From: Paralteromonas sediminis
GTDB taxonomy: Bacteria; Pseudomonadota; Gammaproteobacteria; Enterobacterales; Alteromonadaceae
Direction: 5' to 3'
Length of the DNA stretch: 64,000 nucleotides
Assembly (NCBI RefSeq): GCF_003820355.1
Contig: NZ_RPOK01000003.1
Span: 576,136 to 640,135 of the forward strand
Shown: in pieces, positions 63,696-64,000 of the stretch
Layout of the letters: each line of letters opens with the position of its first letter
Numbering within the stretch: position 1 is the stretch's first letter
Program-made: the position numbers and the translations under genes
The notes under the pieces: model-generated
Databases searched by the model: none
Seen by the model: only the letters and a program-made list of their open reading frames with translations
What the model was told of the DNA's origin: nothing

Positions 63696-63723
63696 TTGAC
63701 CCATTCCATTTTCTCTGTAGAAT
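63696..63723 (+). promoter_or_regulatory. rRNA operon promoter P1
   Basis: TTGACC (63696-63701), 16 bases, TAGAAT (63718-63723), then a GC-rich discriminator GCGCGTCC. This discriminator is typical of stringently controlled stable RNA promoters. Confidence 0.85.
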
Positions 63724-63801
63724 GCGCGTCCGCTTCGGGGGGTAATTAATAACGCTTCGAAAGGTGGTAACACCGCAGTGACATAAAGTTGAAATAAACT
63801 G

Positions 63802-63829
63802 TTGACACTGACAACGAAACGCGTAGAAT
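63802..63829 (+). promoter_or_regulatory. rRNA operon promoter P2
   Basis: TTGACA (63802-63807), 16 bases, TAGAAT (63824-63829), followed by the same GCGCGTCC. It nearly repeats P1, 106 bases downstream. Confidence 0.88.
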
Positions 63830-64000
63830 GCGCGTCCCGCTTGGGGAGGAAAGCTCACCAAGCCGTTATGCAAAGCATGACATTTGTTCTTTAAAAATTA
63901 GATACAAGACAATCTGTGTGGGCACTCGTTAAGAGTGTCACAACGACAATTTATTTAGCTTTACTTTATTAACTTAAAGTCAAGTATTTCGATTTTAATT
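63830..64000 (+). other. rRNA operon leader with boxA-like antitermination site (partial)
   Basis: The transcript from P2 contains a GCTTGG/CCAAGC hairpin (63839-63863) and TGTTCTTTAAAAA (63885-63897), matching the boxA antiterminator pattern (consensus TGCTCTTTAACA). The leader continues to the window edge. The 16S rRNA gene does not start inside the window, but this leader implies that it begins just to the right in plus orientation. Confidence 0.8.

Overview
The window is about 64 kb of bacterial chromosome around the replication origin of a marine-type gammaproteobacterium. Gene order is the one known from Vibrio and Escherichia: atp operon, parB-parA-rsmG-mnmG, oriC, mioC-mnmE, yidC-yidD-rnpA-rpmH, dnaA-dnaN-recF-gyrB, glyS-glyQ, yihI, engB, spf, polA, trkA-rsmB-fmt-def, dprA-smg-yrdD-tsaC-hemF, aroE, a YrdA-type protein, and the upstream region of an rRNA operon. 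Protein sequences and the mix of genes suggest the Alteromonadales (Alteromonadaceae-like). That assignment is inference from recall, not a database result.

Region by region: 1-474 holds a double-glycine leader peptide gene followed by a small membrane protein, possibly a bacteriocin/immunity pair cut by the left edge. 471-3697 is a minus-strand group: a secreted M17 aminopeptidase, a CysD-like enzyme without CysN, and a DUF6671 protein. 3821-7421 holds an OmpA-like lipoprotein, an HD-GYP phosphodiesterase, an alkyltransferase-like protein, a DTW-domain enzyme and a DUF1232 protein. 7619-14534 is the full atpIBEFHAGDC operon. 14713-18983 is parB, parA, rsmG and mnmG. 18984-19420 is the probable oriC (12 GATC sites and at least four DnaA boxes). 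19421-26509 continues with a DUF4097 protein, DnaC- and DnaT-like genes, mioC, mnmE, yajQ, yidC, yidD, rnpA and rpmH. 27064-33242 is dnaA-dnaN-recF-gyrB, with two perfect parS sites inside recF.

33328-40066 is an accessory sugar cluster: a GMC dehydrogenase with an Fe-S-type cysteine motif, its Tat-signal small subunit, an MFS permease, a TIM-barrel isomerase/epimerase, a Gfo/Idh/MocA oxidoreductase, and a divergent PAS-AraC regulator. It fits periplasmic oxidation of a sugar or glycoside followed by uptake and cytoplasmic processing. 40063-46931 holds a lipoprotein, glyS-glyQ, a DUF2489 protein, yihI, a methyltransferase, an unannotated CsrB/CsrC-like small RNA, cytochrome c4 and engB. Spot 42 RNA (spf) lies between engB and polA. 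50430-63609 is trkH/trkA and the def/dprA/aroE neighbourhood. From 63696 to the right edge are tandem rRNA promoters and the rRNA leader. The 16S gene itself starts beyond the window.

Most of the window is core genome (replication start, chromosome segregation, ATP synthesis, translation). The most novel points are the edge peptide pair, the Csr-type RNA at the csrC position, the short Spot 42, the CysD without CysN, the origin-linked dnaT-dnaC pair, and the putative 3-keto-sugar cluster.
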